Assembly (NCBI GenBank): GCA_034698045.1
Contig: JAQGAU010000287.1
Coordinates: 1-31,824, forward strand
Length of the DNA: 31,824 nucleotides
Direction of reading: 5' to 3'
Source: Paramacrobiotus richtersi
Taxonomy: Eukaryota > Tardigrada > Eutardigrada > Parachela > Macrobiotidae
Position numbers and translations under genes: made by a program
Shown: piece by piece, positions 11,660-20,773 of the stretch
Layout of the letters: each line of letters opens with the position of its first letter
How positions within the stretch are numbered: position 1 is the first letter of the stretch
The notes under the pieces: generated by a model
What the model was told of the DNA's origin: nothing
What the model saw: the letters and a program-made list of their open reading frames with translations, nothing else
Database searches by the model: none

Positions 11660-12963
11660 ATGACGCTGCTGGTTATGAATCGGGAAGTGGTTCTGAACAT
11701 GTACAAAATAATCACAAAGTTTCTGCTGCCTGGAGAATTTCTTCTATGACTGAAGCCATCAAGAAGCTGGCTTCTTTTGATTATTAAATATAGTTATCAC
11801 GGAGTGCTCGAGGCGACTCAGGAGTGTGTGTCCTGCCTTGTGTCATCCGAGAAATTACAGTTCTCAGTGGCGTGGACTCCAGAAGAAAGTTATGAATTGG
11901 TAACTGCGTTATCAAAGACGTATAGGAACGCACAAGGGCAGTTTATCATCACCGGGAAATTCTATTTGTCCTTTGCGTTTTTTATGCGCATTATTACTGA
12001 GTGCCGATTATTATTGAGTCCAGGAATTCTTTAATGGCAAGACCATTAGGTGCCTACTGCGCGCAGAAAAAGCAGTGATCTCTTATATTACTGATACCGC
12101 TATCATTGGATGGAATCGAGTATTTTTCGGCATTTTGACTTAACAGATATCGAGGGTTTTGATTTTTGAAACTGTATCTACATACCGTAAAGTTTACGGC
12201 GAAAACTGTAATGGAAAACCTGACAGCGCAAACCAGTCTTGAGCATTTCTTCTCGTATCCATTGCTCCGCTGGATTGACGACTGCTCAGCCGTATACCTT
12301 TCCAGCGAGCATTACGAACGGTGGTTTAACTTGCATTTTAATGGGACTTTGTTGCGGAAAGATTCTTCTGCGCAGTTCGAGTTGGTGAAGCCCGTGCTAA
12401 ATGGGCTTCGGAAATCGATCAACCGTGTATTGTACAAGGAACCGCCGTCCTTCGGTCAGCCAACTCCGGCAAAGAACGCACTGATCTTGTTCCATCAAAA
12501 CCAAGATGTCCCTGTGGTGTTGAGGAAGTTTACCATTGACGATGAACTACAGCGACGAATAGAGTAAGTGGTCCGCTCTGCGCCGCAAACGTTTGGGTAG
12601 AGTGTCGACTGTGATTTACGCATATTGAGGAATAAGTAATTAAAATACGGAATTTGCGTTACTTGTCCATTTCTGTTCTGAATTCTCCTTGAGATCAACG
12701 GGTTCTGAATTCTCCTTAAGATCAACGTGCAACCTTTTTGACCCTTGTGAACGCTCAATAAACTTCGCCCACTCGGTATATTGGTCCACATCTAAGAAGG
12801 CACTTATTAAAGAGCGTTAGCAGTTCACATCTGCAAATCTCACCACAGTTTGGACCTGAAACGGTGTTTATTTTGTTGCAGCGGTTGGGGTAGTCTTGGA
12901 GAAGATTTGCTATATCGGTTCGCAGCGACACAGTGCCACGTTGTTGATCCCACTATTCCCCAG
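11660..12963 (+). CDS. Candidate multi-exon gene, product not recognised
   Basis: Possible exons: 11660-11700 (ATG, MTLLVMNREVVLN), 11794-11899, 12024-12119, 12147-12186, then about 12227-12563 and 12882-12963. Phases agree at nearly every junction. The best-supported junction joins ATAGA|GTAAGT at 12564 to TTTTGTTGCAG|C at 12882: the split codon GA|C gives Asp and the frame continues as GWGSLGEDLLYRFAATQC to the donor CAG|GTGCG. The long exon contains HFFSYPLLRWIDDCSAVYLS. The weak point is 12187-12226, where only a 40-base intron or a frameshift connects the frames, so the gene may be broken. The final exon ends in phase 0, matching the start of the candidate exon at 15702. I do not recognise a family. 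Confidence 0.45.
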
Positions 12964-13816
12964 GTGCGTTAGATGTTGATGATAACACAGGGTCATAAAA
13001 CCCACCGAAACGAATGTCGTAAATATGCTGCGGTATTAGATCGTGCTTGTCTGGGTAGAAGAAGTCTTTCTCCTTAGATTGTTATCCAAGTGTGTTACGT
13101 ATCGTTTGTTCGTTAGTACGTTTGGGAAAACTAAACTAGATAATGCAATAGTGATTTGGTTGACGACATATTTTTAATTTTTTATACGGTCTAGTTCCTC
13201 AAGTCTGTATTTTAAACTTTTTTATTAGAACGAAAGCGCTACAACATTAAAAACCTAAAAGCACGTCCTTTGTAAAGTGCTCATGATTTAAAGAGGAGAA
13301 TGCACTTACTGTATATAATTAGGATCGGTTGGATGAGATTTGTCTGGAATTATGATTTCCGGAAAAGAGCGTGCGCGCATCTGATCGCAGATGGCCAGTA
13401 ATTTATGGCGGAAATGGAGGGTTTGATGACTTTTATGATTATTTTGGTAAAAGTTTGCATGGGATATATCATCTTTAAAGTACGCTGCCCCACCGGGCAG
13501 CGTATAGACATGGCAACGGCAATTATTGACAGTTTTTAGTTGCGGTTGCTAATTTCACAACACATTAAAATTGTTTTTACGAGTTACTAGTGCTGAATCA
13601 CAGTGCTTGTCATTGTTCATGTTAATTACTGGTAATTAGTGATAACTAAGAAATTGCTTTCTGTTTGTCGTACTGCGGCGCAGCCACTGTCTATAGTGTT
13701 TCACTAATTTACTTGCTGTCCTGTACCTTAATTAAAATTTAACAGTTTTATCGGGCAAAAGCCACCAACACGAAAAACAGATACACTGGCACATAAAGAG
13801 ACACTACAAAGTACAA
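12964..13816. other. AT-rich DNA, possibly intronic, with a perfect GC hairpin
   Basis: No coding frame is supportable. At 13481-13504 TACGCTGCCC and GGGCAGCGTA form a perfect 10-base stem around the loop CACC. It may be an intron if the exons at 11660-12963 and 15702-16203 belong to one gene. Confidence 0.45.
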
Positions 13817-14231
13817 TGTTGTCACGCTATGAGTCATCACCGCCATGAGTCAACGTAGAGCCGTCTAGAATAGCGCGAACCGTCCCGATCCAGTGCCGTC
13901 TCGACGAATCTCGCACGATCGCGTATGATTGTGAGTCATCGCGAAGCGTCTAGAGCCGGCTGTCGGTATCCGCTTGGGGTATATAAGCAGCCCGTCTGAC
14001 GTGCGGCAGCCCGTCTGACGTGCACCAGAACCAGTCCCGATCAGTCCAGCCAAGCAGGATCCGGAAGTAGCCTATCTAGCTATACAGTGGTCTTTAGGCA
14101 GATATCGTGAGTAAAGTCATTGCATCCCTGTTGTGGTTGTTACGTAGTAGGTTATGTACATTAGGTAGAAGATTATAGGGCACATTACTCATTAGGTAGA
14201 ACTCTGGTCACATATGTAGCTGTGACAACCA
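13817..14231. mobile_element. Probable solo LTR of a retrotransposon
   Basis: The segment begins TGTTGTCAC and ends GTGACAACCA, giving an 8-base perfect terminal inverted repeat (GTTGTCAC at 13818, GTGACAAC at 14222) with TG..CA ends. Inside are a TATA box, TATATAAG, at 13980-13987, a 19-base-period duplication at 13987-14023 containing GCAGCCCGTCTGACGTGC, and a GTGAGTAA donor-like site near 14108, all in the order expected of an LTR promoter and leader on the plus strand. No internal retrotransposon genes or second LTR are in the window. No clear target-site duplication is visible, which lowers confidence. Confidence 0.5.
13980..13987 (+). promoter_or_regulatory. TATA box in the probable LTR
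   Basis: TATATAAG lies in a locally GC-rich stretch, about 25-30 bases before the duplicated GCAGCCCGTCTGACGTGC motif, where transcription could begin. Confidence 0.45.
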
Positions 14232-14736
14232 CAGACCATTGTCCGCGCAGAATGTGATCAAGAAGAGCATGGAGTCTTTGTCAGTGCTAACTTTTCCGTT
14301 GCCAGTTGGTAGTGCCAGTGGCAATTGTCATTGTCATGTTTTAGACCCGGATAGGCTTTTCTCATGATCGGAGATAATAGTGGGAACTGTTGGTAGATCG
14401 ATGTGGCCTTTAGCGTGGTGGAATATGAATTATTGACTATTATGTCCCACCACGCCTTTAGCAATAAGGCATGTGCAGACATATCAAATACATGTAAATC
14501 TTCCCTATTCAGAGTCAGACGCTATGGGACTAACTTAAGGAGCAGGTAGCGTTAACTTGACTTAACTTCGCCTAACAAGTATTCGGAGTCGGCAAGAAAC
14601 GAGCGCGAACGGCATGCAGGGCAACATATTTTTTTCATATGTTTCCTATAGCATTCTTATGAAACGAACCGGGAATGGCTGTTTTGAGTGTTACTATCAT
14701 GATATTTCATGAGCCATCTATATATTATCAGTGTAT
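14232..14736. other. Intergenic or intronic DNA, nothing supportable
   Basis: GTGGTGGAATATGAAT at 14415 and ATGTCCCACCACGCC at 14440 contain a short inverted pair (GGTGG/CCACC). The only open frames are short and featureless. Confidence 0.4.
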
Positions 14737-14900
14737 CAGTAGTTCGACACACACAGTAGGCTATGCAACATTTTGTGCAGATCACGGGATATTGCACACT
14801 TGCCCCCAGTGCTTTCACTGCTTTGGCATGGATGCAATATCCAATGATCCGCAAAAACTGTGACACATCCTACTGTATGTGTCGAACTGTCGAAGTACTG
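14737..14900. repeat. Long imperfect hairpin (inverted repeat)
   Basis: The two arms pair over about 75 bases each. CAGTAGTTCGAC..ACACAGTAGG on the left matches CCTACTGTATGTGTCGAACT and CAGTACTTCGAC read from the right end. GGATATTGCA pairs with TGCAATATCC, and the centre is CAGTGCTTTCACTG. The same peptide fragment (SSTHTVG, then ADH, then ILH) can be read from both strands for this reason; neither is a gene. It may be a MITE remnant or a structured RNA precursor. Confidence 0.7.
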
Positions 14901-14995
14901 TTGTTGATGCGTGACGCACGGTTCGTTGGTTAGACTGCTGGTTAACTTATGCACATGCGTGTGAACTGTAAAGAAACACACGCACCTCATAATTA

Positions 14996-15597
14996 GCTCC
15001 GACCCATTGAGAGAGCAGGCGCTGATGCGCGGCTCTGTTGTTGCTTTTCGCCTTATTGCACCACAATTTTGATAGGGAAGGCAGAGAGAAAGTGATCACG
15101 TGATCATGCTCAATTCCTTTTCCTTCCCGAACCGAAACAAATTAGCCTTATCGAACACTTTACCTAGATTCTCTGTATTAAAGTCTACCACCTAATAGCA
15201 ATAAATCCATATTTTGAAACACACAGTAAAATCTAGACGAGAAAGAACCAAATGCACGCCGTGGCACGAGCGTAATGTAGCTGCGCCCCGGTGGCTCGAC
15301 CAAGCCAAGATCCGCTCGATATTAGAAAACACTCGAATCAACTACAGCCAGAAATGACAGTATTCGTCCAACGTTTTTGACTTTGATACCATTATGTAGA
15401 AGATTCAATTCTCTACAAAACTGTCGGCTCGGAAATCTCGAAAAGTTGTCAAAGTTTAAACTGTCAGCGGGTAGGGACACTGTACCAGAGTGTCTACGGC
15501 ACCCAGCATTATCGTGCGCTGTCTTTCTTCCTTTCAAAAACAGGCCTGTACTACTAGTAACTGCACAGCCATGCATTTGCTCTCAATGGGTCGGAGC
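14996..15597. mobile_element. 602-base MITE with 18-base terminal inverted repeats and TA duplication
   Basis: The left end is GCTCCGACCCATTGAGAG (14996-15013). The right end is its exact complement (15580-15597). Both are flanked by TA (14994-14995 and 15598-15599), the target duplication typical of Tc1/mariner elements. The flanking AAT and ATT can extend the inverted repeat, so the true boundary could be a few bases further out. The interior has no transposase frame, and includes a perfect 14-base palindrome, TGATCACGTGATCA (15093-15106). Confidence 0.8.
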
Positions 15598-15701
15598 TAA
15601 TTGTTATTCAAAACTTGTAAGTTTTACATCCAGAGTGGATAGTTGGTAGAATTTGAAACGGTCGTTCAGAAATCAAACGTTACTGGAATATTTTGTTACA
15701 G

Positions 15702-15794
15702 GAGGAATGCCTGGAAAGAGTTTTCCTGTGGAACAATTTAGTCACTTTGGAGAAAATCAAGGAACTCTGGTTCAGCCCACGTATCAGAAACGCA
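15702..15794 (+). CDS. Candidate internal exon, product not recognised
   Basis: A 93-base open stretch lies between a good acceptor (TATTTTGTTACAG) and a good donor (GTATGT), in phase 0 at both ends, and encodes EECLERVFLWNN followed by LVTLEKIKELWFSP and RIRNA. The amphipathic, charged composition is protein-like. It could follow the exon ending at 12963 (also phase 0), with the solo LTR and MITE sitting in the intron between them. Confidence 0.35.
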
Positions 15795-16072
15795 GTATGT
15801 CATGGTTCCTGTGATCACTCAGTGTGATGTAGTGTAGCGCATAGTAACGTACTACTCGCAGAAGACGATTAGTAGTATTGAGCACGTAGCGTCTGCTGAA
15901 GCAGACAGAGTGGTGTCTCAATACGTGACAAGTGAACATGCACCTCGGAATGAAAGCTATCCACGTGCACTTTTTTAGATACATCAGTTCATTGGATTCG
16001 CGGGTATTTTTGAAACCTGCTTAATGCCGCCAACTTTTAATCGCTCGCCAGTGCATTCCACTTGCATACTAG

Positions 16073-16203
16073 TTGGGGACTATATCGTCGGATTACGCAA
16101 TCCTTGCATTGACAGGGAGGGCCATTTACTGGTCATCCTAAAAGAAAAACTGGACATGGCCCAGATCGGAAATATAGTGGATCAGTTGAAGATTAATTTG
16201 GTG
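16073..16203 (+). CDS. Candidate internal exon, product not recognised
   Basis: From the acceptor CTTGCATACTAG to the donor GTAAGG, the frame reads GDYIVGLRNPCIDREG, HLLVILKEKLDMAQIG and NIVDQLKINLV. It needs one base from the preceding exon. A donor CCAC|GTATCAG at 15780 inside the previous candidate exon would supply it and give a continuous frame; the stronger donor at 15795 would not. The protein-like composition is the main support. No family is recognised. Confidence 0.35.
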
Positions 16204-16509
16204 GTAAGGAAACTGTAGTTGAAGAAATTACTCGGTAGTCGGTACAACTACGGGATAATTTATCAGGAATAAACATTATGCGGTAGGTGTAATCAGGAAA
16301 GAATATTATGAACATTACACGTCTTGGCAGACTTACAATTGTTAGAGTTGATTAGAAATCTGTAACCAGTATATTCCTTGGACAGTGAACACGCTTTAGT
16401 GTTTATAGCCGAACAAAAACAGTAAGCTTTACTATAGCAATACCAGATGAGTGTTATTTATCCAGAACATGGTACTAACTGCCAACTGGTGTCGTCTAAA
16501 GCGGTCTAA

Positions 16510-17151
16510 CTACAGCATACATTACAATATACAATAGTTTGGCTGGGTGCAAAGATTGTAGAGCGGCATAACTGCGATAATTGCGGAAAAGAAGTTACGG
16601 ATGATGGACTGCATGGGCTGTCGTGCGGAAAAAGTGCTGGCCTATTGAAATCGCGTCATAACTGCGTAAATGATGTTGTGTTACGATCACTACGGAACGC
16701 CGGCGTCGAAGTATACCCGGAACCTGCTGGATATGTGCGCGAAGATGGCAAGAGACCCGATGGAGCTACGCGTGTAAACTGGTTCCGGGGCCAACAACTG
16801 GTGTGGGATGTTACAATTCGCGATACCGTATGTGACACTTATGTACCGGATACGGCAAAGTGCGCGGGTGCAGCTGCAGAAAAAGCTTTTGCGCTTAAAA
16901 TGTGGAAATACCGAACGATTCTTGACCGTTGTTATTTCGTTCCTTTGGCAGGGGAATCTTTCGGAACTTGGTGTGAAGCGGCTATTTTGTTGTTTAAAGA
17001 GATCGGCAGGAAATTGTTTTTGAAAACGGGGGAAAGCCGTTCGACTTGTTTTCTGTTTCAACGTTTAAGTTTAGAAATCATGCGTGGTAACGCTCAGTTG
17101 ATTACGAGCACTGTTCCCTGTCGTGCGGATTGGAATAAGTTTTTTATTTGA
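16510..17151 (+). CDS. C-terminal zinc knuckle and restriction-like endonuclease domain of a non-LTR retrotransposon-type protein (5' truncated)
   Basis: One open frame of about 213 codons follows a stop at 16507 and ends TGA at 17151. A zinc-knuckle pattern comes first: Cys at 16573 and 16582, His at 16612 and Cys at 16624 (CDNC, then HGLSC), then RHNCVND. Next are DGKRPDG (near 16747) and WDVT (near 16804), the PD..D core of a PD-(D/E)XK-type nuclease, followed by ESFGTW, GRKLFL, FLFQRLS and RGNA. This ordered set matches the conserved C-terminal region of reverse-transcriptase proteins with a restriction-like endonuclease that are common in invertebrate genomes. No reverse-transcriptase domain precedes it; upstream DNA is non-coding, so the element is 5' truncated or the domain has been kept alone. 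There are no internal stops, which is notable for a dead fragment. Confidence 0.75.
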   Translation, partial: LQHTLQYTIVWLGAKIVERHNCDNCGKEVTDDGLHGLSCGKSAGLLKSRHNCVNDVVLRSLRNAGVEVYPEPAGYVREDGKRPDGATRVNWFRGQQLVWDVTIRDTVCDTYVPDTAKCAGAAAEKAFALKMWKYRTILDRCYFVPLAGESFGTWCEAAILLFKEIGRKLFLKTGESRSTCFLFQRLSLEIMRGNAQLITSTVPCRADWNKFFI

Positions 17152-18310
17152 GTGGATTGTTTTATGCAGATATTGTTACGACATTCGGGTGAACCAATAA
17201 AGAGAGTAGATACTCATCGTACGATCAGCGTTAATATCCCCTCTATGAGCCACTGTACTACGACATCGGCTTTTTTTTTTATATCCAGTACTAATTATAA
17301 AAACCATACTACTATAAAAAACTACTATACCATGGTACGGCAATACACACATTATAAAACAAGACTTATAAAAAAAGGCCCATAAAGGGAATTTCATACC
17401 TTCTTGACTGCAAAATCTGGCGCGCGCTGGGCGCAATCGTTATGGATCAGCATATTACCCAGTTATGCAAAATCGTAGTACAGTGCCTCACACAGTGAAT
17501 CCGAAGCTCCAGGTGAATGGCAAAATTACGGTACATATAACAAACTCTAATCTTCAATTAGAACTGTAGCTTATTTTTCATGAGTTTATTATTCATGCAT
17601 GTATAAAATGAAACGTGCGCATGCAGGTGGAAGACTGCAGTGTTTTACTTATATACGTTACCGGGCTGCATCCATCATTTTTAGACATAAAAAAAAACAG
17701 TTTGACTACCAGTAACCCATAGCACAGCAAAAAATCAAAATTTATTTTACAGCGATTCATTAGGTCGCTAGGTTTGTAATCGTATAGTAATAACGTGGAT
17801 TGGATTCAAACCTACTTCGTAGCCGCTACACTACGACGACGTAACAGTAAACACTAGAGTGCTTCCTTTCTCTAAACCACAGTCAAACAACTGGCGTGCA
17901 AACGGTACATTGTTTCCGGCCAACTGCCCTTTATGAACTACATCAAAGCAAGTATAAATTTTTCAGGGAAGGTGCATGTTAACAAACTGTACGTTTTCGT
18001 GATGTGGTCAAATGTTTAATATTAAATTTTCCTCCATAATTTCCAATCCACTGCCGGCAGCGATCGGTGTACAAGGCATACGAGGATTTATACATCTCAC
18101 TAGATTAAAAAAAAATTTAGCAGTAACAAAAATTAAGCTTGTAGTCTTGTAGAGTTTGTACTTATGAGAAACTCGGAAATATATTTTGCTGCATGTTGTT
18201 CAGTCCGTCCACGCTGGAGCACATAATGCGCGATGAACTGATCTTCTTTCTTTGATAAATTTGTTCCATCCAAACAACATATTTTTATTCGATTTATTTT
18301 AGAAGTTTTA
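17152..18310. repeat. Composite repeat copy A with tRNA A-box-like motifs
   Basis: Aligns in order with copy B (20774-21610) and partly with copies at 22362 and 24044. Landmarks: TGAGCCACTGTACTACGAC at 17246 (antisense A-box), TCGTAGTACAGTGCCTCAC at 17473 (sense), AAACGTGCGCATGCAGG near 17610, CACAGCAAAAAATCAAAA near 17725, an antisense tRNA-like stretch at 17801-17840, AATTTCCAATCCACT near 18040, GCATGTTGTTCAGTCCGTCC near 18190, and CAAACAACATATTTTTA near 18272. The part matching the coding exon of copy B (21357-21495) has lost the acceptor AG (CCAA) and carries stops, so it is non-coding here. Confidence 0.7.
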
Positions 18311-18638
18311 TAGTTTCTTGTTAAGAACTGAAGTTGTCCGACAGTTCATCTCTCTTTGTAGAGATGCCGATGCAGCGTCACTCATATCCGCAAAACCCTA
18401 AGTTTGACCGGACTCTGCTGGTAGCGGATAGGAACAGCTTTTTGACACTAGATACCATTTCGGGATTTCTCGCTTTAATCCGCATCCTAAGCAAACCACA
18501 CCTACAGTACATATACGTCTACTACAAAACAGGTACTGGTAGTGAGATGGGCGGCTAAAAGAAGTTCACCACAGCGGCATTTCCAGACTGACCGCCTATG
18601 GAGCCGAACGTGGAATACTATTCGGATTGTTTTCCACG
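18311..18638. other. Spacer between repeat copy A and the glycosyltransferase
   Basis: A 74-codon plus-strand frame (18334-18558) begins in the repeat edge and has no recognisable features. The 3' untranslated region of the glycosyltransferase must lie here. The nearest minus-strand AATAAA is in the repeat at about 18293-18298. Confidence 0.35.
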
Positions 18639-19997
18639 TTAAATCTGATTGATGACACGTAGCAAATTCTCAGTGGACTGGCCGTCCGGTCCCGTGGCCG
18701 CTCTGGCCTTTTCGCCCAATTCCTCCATTATCTGCCGGTAGTTATTGGCTACAGCATCCTCTTTCCACCCGGCCACGGTCAGCACCGCCTCCACAATCTC
18801 ATCCCGGGGGACGACCCTTCCAATGACACCGGTGCCCTTGAGCATCAGGGCCGCGCCCAGCTGCTGCAGCATGATGGCGTTGATGAACTGGTCACCGAAC
18901 ATGGGCCAGCCGACGACGGGCACCCCGTAGGAGACCGCCTCCAGCGTGCTATTCCAGCCGCAGTGACTAACAAACACGCCGGCTGATTGGTGGGCGAGGA
19001 CGCGCTTCTGTGGCGCCCAGGGCACAATCAGATAGGGTGCCTGGCTGGGGAAGTTGTCGGCTGTGGCCACTTTGTACTGCTCGGGAAGATGTCCGTGTAG
19101 GAAAGGGCGCAGCGCCCAAATGAAGGGCCGCTTCAGGGACGTTAACGCCTCGGCGACTTGCACGATTTGTTCCGGCTTGGGAGCGGCGACCGTCCCAAAT
19201 GAGAAATAGACGACGGACTTGGGATCCTGGGTGTCCAGCCAGTCGAGGATGTGGTGCTCGAGCTGGCCCTTCTTCTGGTCCAGATGCTCGTCCGTGGGCA
19301 GGATCGGACCGATAAACTTTTTCGGAATGGATGCGTAGCGCGGCATAAGGTTGAACATTTCCATTGCCTTGGGTTCCAGTTCCTGGAATGAATTGAAGAG
19401 CATTTCCGTGGCGAGCGCCAGAACACGACAGTTTTCAATAGTCTGCTCTTTCATGAACTCCGGCACGGCCATCTTGGTCAGATCGGTCTGCGAGCCGTCC
19501 AGAAAGGCCTCCTCAGCAATGGTGGGGGTGTTCTCATCGATATTGCCGAAAGAGGCCAACAGGGTGGGCGAAAAGGGGCTAAACGCGTAGGCCGGGATGC
19601 CGCGTGCATGGGCGTACTTGATGGGCATCGGAAAGGTCAAGTCCACGAAGATGGCACTGACGGGCGGGATGCCGTGTTCGTTGGTCGAGGGGTTCTCGGG
19701 TGTCGCCAGAGCGTTGATGAAGGCCTCATAATGAGGGAACATTTCCAGCATGGCCACGGTCGCCTCCTTCATCTCGTGGACACGCTCGTCGATATTAAAG
19801 GTCAGCTTATCGTCCACGCCAAAGAGCTGAATGGGCTCCGGAGGCAGAATGTCGCGCTGCTTAATTTCCGGCACTTTTAAACTGGAAATGCACAGTGTCA
19901 CGTCATGGTGCGGCGCCAGCTTTTTGGATAATTCCAGGCCGGGGATGTAGTGCCCGAAGGCCGGCATCACAATAACGATAACGTGTTTGCGCGTCAT
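18639..19997 (-). CDS. Plant-type (GT1) UDP-glycosyltransferase, intronless
   Basis: 452 residues in one exon, beginning MTRKHVIVIVMPAFGHYIPG. His16 and Asp119 (FVDLTF) fit the catalytic dyad of GT1 enzymes, and YFSFGT is at 264-269. Residues 327-370 form a complete 44-residue PSPG sugar-donor box, from WAPQ through HCGWNS (345-350) and Glu353 to the final DQ (369-370). A terminal Gln in this box is associated with UDP-glucose preference in plants. It would transfer a sugar from a UDP-sugar to a small hydrophobic acceptor. There is no N-terminal signal peptide and no C-terminal membrane anchor, unlike typical animal UGTs, so it is probably cytosolic. Codons are visibly more GC-rich than the surroundings, and no intron interrupts it, which raises horizontal origin or retroposition. 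No frame damage is seen. Confidence 0.93.
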   Translation of the reverse strand: MTRKHVIVIVMPAFGHYIPGLELSKKLAPHHDVTLCISSLKVPEIKQRDILPPEPIQLFGVDDKLTFNIDERVHEMKEATVAMLEMFPHYEAFINALATPENPSTNEHGIPPVSAIFVDLTFPMPIKYAHARGIPAYAFSPFSPTLLASFGNIDENTPTIAEEAFLDGSQTDLTKMAVPEFMKEQTIENCRVLALATEMLFNSFQELEPKAMEMFNLMPRYASIPKKFIGPILPTDEHLDQKKGQLEHHILDWLDTQDPKSVVYFSFGTVAAPKPEQIVQVAEALTSLKRPFIWALRPFLHGHLPEQYKVATADNFPSQAPYLIVPWAPQKRVLAHQSAGVFVSHCGWNSTLEAVSYGVPVVGWPMFGDQFINAIMLQQLGAALMLKGTGVIGRVVPRDEIVEAVLTVAGWKEDAVANNYRQIMEELGEKARAATGPDGQSTENLLRVINQI

Positions 19998-20089
19998 GTC
20001 GCCGGTAGCTGTTTGTACTGCACAAGTCAGAATGGTTCCGGTAGTGTTCCGCGCAGCGATCTGAATGCGCCGTGTGGTTGTCAGCGGCC

Positions 20090-20098
20090 TTTAATATA
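20090..20098 (-). promoter_or_regulatory. Possible TATA box of the glycosyltransferase
   Basis: TATATTAAA on the minus strand lies about 95 bases upstream of the ATG at 19997, leaving room for a 60-70 base 5' leader. The match is reasonable, but no initiator was identified. Confidence 0.4.
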
Positions 20099-20773
20099 CT
20101 GTACTGCGGTGTCTCGTGCACGCATTGAACGAAAGGAAAGACAGCAGACCACACTGGAAACAATGGCTTTATCGCTCACTGATTCCGCTCCGTATGCTCC
20201 TTATCGCAACCCACATGTCCAAAACCAAACTACGTGGTTTCGATCGCATAGGATGTTATGTAAATGCGTCCTTGATAATTACTATGGCCATACAACATTA
20301 CCGCAGCGAACACGCACTTAGCGAAGCGTTCGCTATCTCTGCCGGGGCCGTGAATGAAGCATTTCTTGGCACATGTGTGCCCTTTGTTTTGCCTATATCG
20401 TGATTTGAATTATCAACTGTCAGTTGTACACAGTGTTGTATCGCCAAATATCTAGTTAAGTCAACGCGGTAAAATCTTCTGACTGGTGGAAACTAGAAGA
20501 CCAACTGATCATGCAATATTGTTACCCAACCAAGCTCGCTGTTGGTAAAAATGGCTTGCGTCCTAGTTCCTACCTACAAGGAAGATGACTGACGAAACGA
20601 AGCCAACCGACGACATACGTCGAATCACACCGATCTACGTACGTTATAAAGCTGCAAAGCCTGGTACAATCGCTTTAAACCAGTACGTCAACATGCAGGA
20701 ATACTTTATTCGGCAAATGCCCAGAAACAATTAAAATTTGCAAAGATTAAATGAAAAATTTGTTCATGCAGGA
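20099..20773. other. Intergenic DNA upstream of the glycosyltransferase
   Basis: No gene is supportable; frames on the plus strand (19950-20403) are mostly shadows of promoter and leader sequence. A short palindromic TACGTACGTTATAAAGC lies near 20637. Confidence 0.45.

Noticed and set aside
12882-12963. Resemblance of GWGSLGEDLL to the GW..G..LL motif of NOL9/CLP1 polynucleotide kinases
   Set aside because: The preceding exon has no P-loop or other kinase motif,and the similarity is too short.
13812-14236. 5-base target-site duplication for the solo LTR
   Set aside because: TACAA on the left and CAGAC on the right do not match, so I did not claim one.
18845-19880. Several open frames of 60-98 codons on both strands inside the glycosyltransferase
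   Set aside because: Shadows created by its GC-rich codons; the 452-codon frame has the complete catalytic and PSPG signature.
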